Of a DNA stretch of 6,177 nucleotides, positions 4,434-6,177 are shown in pieces. The stretch covers positions 1 to 6,177 of the forward strand of contig LVAZ01000272.1 of assembly GCA_001603055.1 (NCBI GenBank), given 5' to 3'. Below the pieces are notes generated by a model that was given only the letters and a program-made list of their open reading frames with translations, was not told where the DNA came from and did not search any database. The first letter of the stretch is position 1; every line of letters starts with the position of its first letter. The position numbers and the translations under genes were made by a program. The stretch is from Victivallales bacterium Lenti_02 (GTDB lineage: Bacteria > Verrucomicrobiota > Lentisphaeria > Oligosphaerales > Lenti-02).

Positions 4434-6177
4434 ATGGAACTCCTCGCCCCAGCGGGCGGCCCCGAAGCCGCCTATGCCGCCTTCGCCTATGGCGCCGACG
4501 CCGTCTACTGCGGCCTCCGCCGCTTCTCGGCCCGCGCCGAGGCGGAAAACTTCTCCCGCGACGAACTCTCCGAACTGGTGGACTTCGCCCACCGGGCCGA
4601 GTCGCCCCGCAAGGTCTACGCCACCGTCAACACCGTCGTCCTCGAACGCGAACTGCCCGACGTGATGCGCACCCTCGACACCCTGGCCGAACTCCAGGTG
4701 GACGCGGTGATCGTTCAGGACCTCGGCGTCGCCCGGCTGGCCCGCGCCCATTTCCCGGGTCTCGAACTGCACGCCAGCACCCAACTGGCCATCCACAGCG
4801 CCGCCGGCGCCCGCCAACTGCCCCCCCTCGGTTTCCGCCGCGTCATCCCCGCCCGCGAACTGGGGCTGGACGAAATCCAGGCAATCTGCGCCATTCCCGG
4901 ACTCGACGTCGAGGTCTTCGTCCACGGCGCGCTCTGCTACGGCTACAGCGGTCTCTGCCTGCTGTCCTCCCACCTGCGCGGCACCAGCGGCAACCGCGGC
5001 GAATGCGCCTACCTCTGCCGCAACGGCCTGTTCCGCAACGGGGAGCCGGGCCACTGCGCCGCCATGTCCATGCGCGACCTCGCCCTGCCCGACCAGCTCG
5101 ACGCCCTCCGCCAGGCCGGCGTCGCCTCGCTCAAGATCGAGGGCCGCAAAAAATCCCCCCTCTACGTCTCGGTCGTCACCGACTACTACCGCCGCCTGCT
5201 CGACGGCACCCTCACCGCCGCCGACCAGCGCGAACTCGAATTCGGCCTCAAAACCGTCTTCAGCCGCCCCTGGACCCCCTTGTTTCTCGACCGCGACGCG
5301 CAGACCGGGCTCACCGACACCTCGACCGTCGGCCATCGCGGCGCGCCCCTCGGCACCATCGAGGCCGTCCTCCCCGGCCAGCCCGACCGGCTCCGCTTCC
5401 ATCTCGCCGAACACGGCATCGAACGCCACGACGGCATTCAGGTCGACCTGCCCGAGCGCGAGCGCCCCTTCGGCTTCGGCATCGAGGAGCTGTGGGTCAA
5501 GGGCCGTCCCGTTTTCGCCGCCGAACGGGGTGAAACCGTCGAGATCGCCCTGCCCGCCAGCCATCCGCGCCTGCCCGACGGAGCCACCGTCTACTGCGGC
5601 TCCTCCCAGGCCGTCAAACGCGCCTACCACTGGACCCGCCCCCGGCCCGGCCAGCATCGCGTCCGCCTGCCCCTGGCAGTGACCGTCGAATTCGCGGCCC
5701 GGGGCCTGCGCGCCACCGGCACCTGCCGGGAGCTATCTGCCAGCGTCGTCAGCGACGAACCCCTTTCCCCCGCCCGCACTCCCGATGGCGTGGTCCGCGC
5801 CGTCGAAACCGCCTTCGCCAAGCTGGGCGACACCGAATTCGCCCTCGCCAGCCTCGACGTGCGCAACCCGGAAGGGCTGTTCGCCCCGGCCTCGCTGCTC
5901 AACGATCTCCGCCGCCGTCTCGCCGACCAACTGGCCGAACGCCTCGCCGCCGCCCGCGAGGAACGGCTGCAACGCCTTCCCGAAGTCCGCCTCGCCGGCG
6001 GCACTCCCGGCGAACATTGGTCCCTGCTGACCGACCAGCCCGCCCTCCTCGCCGATTTTCCGGCGGACGACGGCCCCGACGAGTTCGTCCTCGACATCTC
6101 CCGCGCCCCCTGGGCCGAAATCGAAACCGCCCTCGCCCAGCTCCCCCCCGCCCGTCTGCGCCTGGCCCTCCCCGCCC
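4434..6177 (+). CDS. U32-family protein, RlhA-like (23S rRNA hydroxylation type), 3' end beyond right edge
   Basis: The first 581 residues of a U32 'peptidase' family protein. Characterised members such as E. coli RlhA hydroxylate cytidine 2501 of 23S rRNA, and TrhP acts on tRNA uridine; both are RNA modification enzymes, not proteases. The N-terminus MELLAPAGGPEAAYAAFAYG starts a TIM-barrel-like domain. Residues 160-178 match the U32 signature E-x-F-x2-G-A-L-C-x4-G-x-C-x-L-S exactly (E160, C168, C175). SGNRGECAYLC (185-195) adds C191 and C195, so four cysteines could hold an iron-sulfur cluster as in UbiU/UbiV. SLKIEGRKKSPLYV (K234-R238 core) is also conserved. LGDTEF (464-469) and LFAPASLLNDLRRR (482-495) fit the DUF3656 region seen in RlhA but not in short U32 proteins. 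The frame is still open at the edge; E. coli RlhA is about 650 residues. It stands alone on the plus strand here. U32 membership is near certain, RlhA function likely. Confidence 0.93.
   Translation, partial: MELLAPAGGPEAAYAAFAYGADAVYCGLRRFSARAEAENFSRDELSELVDFAHRAESPRKVYATVNTVVLERELPDVMRTLDTLAELQVDAVIVQDLGVARLARAHFPGLELHASTQLAIHSAAGARQLPPLGFRRVIPARELGLDEIQAICAIPGLDVEVFVHGALCYGYSGLCLLSSHLRGTSGNRGECAYLCRNGLFRNGEPGHCAAMSMRDLALPDQLDALRQAGVASLKIEGRKKSPLYVSVVTDYYRRLLDGTLTAADQRELEFGLKTVFSRPWTPLFLDRDAQTGLTDTSTVGHRGAPLGTIEAVLPGQPDRLRFHLAEHGIERHDGIQVDLPERERPFGFGIEELWVKGRPVFAAERGETVEIALPASHPRLPDGATVYCGSSQAVKRAYHWTRPRPGQHRVRLPLAVTVEFAARGLRATGTCRELSASVVSDEPLSPARTPDGVVRAVETAFAKLGDTEFALASLDVRNPEGLFAPASLLNDLRRRLADQLAERLAAAREERLQRLPEVRLAGGTPGEHWSLLTDQPALLADFPADDGPDEFVLDISRAPWAEIETALAQLPPARLRLALPA

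Noticed and set aside
4395..4436. Alternative in-frame ATG at 4395 for the U32 gene.
   Set aside because: The ribosome-binding site AAGGA is spaced correctly for 4434, and the conserved first strand of U32 proteins begins exactly there.
3298..4665. A 455-codon plus-strand frame across the prepilin gene and intergenic region.
   Set aside because: It runs through a clear prepilin gene, its terminator and a divergent promoter region, then out of frame into the U32 gene. Composition is low in complexity and no domain is visible.
4298..5533. A 411-codon plus-strand frame extremely rich in Arg and Pro.
   Set aside because: It is the U32 gene read in the wrong frame; the in-frame reading from 4434 gives the conserved protein without any stop.
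4146..5657. A 503-codon minus-strand frame rich in Gly, Ala and Glu.
   Set aside because: It is antisense to the U32 gene, whose plus-strand frame has a perfect family signature. Its Ala/Gly/Val-rich composition comes from the C-ending codons of that gene.
1..6177. Possible CRISPR array, transposon, prophage, toxin-antitoxin or defence system.
   Set aside because: No regularly spaced direct repeats, transposase or integrase motifs, terminal inverted repeats, or small paired toxin/antitoxin genes are visible; the window is filled by five ordinary gene families.

Overview
The window is GC-rich with strongly C/G-ending codons, and every gene in it looks chromosomal. The best taxonomic clue is the pseudopilin-like gene at 3508-4206. 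It has an R-F-T-L-I-E-L-L N-terminus followed by the H-X9-DG motif, a combination I associate with Lentisphaerae and other Verrucomicrobiota/Planctomycetota (PVC) bacteria, where such genes are present in many copies. I infer a high-GC PVC bacterium, most likely Lentisphaerae-like. This rests on family recall, not on a search.

Layout: four genes lie on the minus strand and one on the plus strand. Read on the minus strand from right to left they are: (i) the secreted/pilus-like prepilin-type protein (4206-3508), with its own candidate promoter, ribosome-binding site and strong hairpin terminator, so probably transcribed alone; (ii) an OleC-like acyl-adenylating ligase (3320-1656) with a good ribosome-binding site; (iii) after 72 bases, a ROK-family transcriptional regulator (about 1580-444); (iv) overlapping it by one base (TGATG), the N-terminal 148 residues of an FAD-dependent oxidoreductase that runs off the left edge. 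Divergent from the prepilin gene across a 227-base intergenic region is a U32-family protein of the RlhA (23S rRNA hydroxylation) type, on the plus strand from 4434 and open at the right edge.

Functional reading: ligase, regulator and oxidoreductase are co-directional and could form one operon, or two if the 72-base gap holds a promoter. The regulator and oxidoreductase are almost certainly translationally coupled. The ROK protein keeps its DNA-binding, ExGH and zinc motifs but has Asn where ROK kinases have the catalytic Asp, so it should sense rather than phosphorylate its ligand. The U32 protein and the prepilin protein have no evident functional link to the others.

I see no RNA genes, CRISPR arrays, insertion sequences, phage genes or obvious pseudogenes. 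I found no clear new multi-gene system. The points most worth a second look are the OleC-type ligase without visible OleA/B/D partners, the Arg at the prepilin cleavage position, and a nested inverted repeat around the prepilin terminator.
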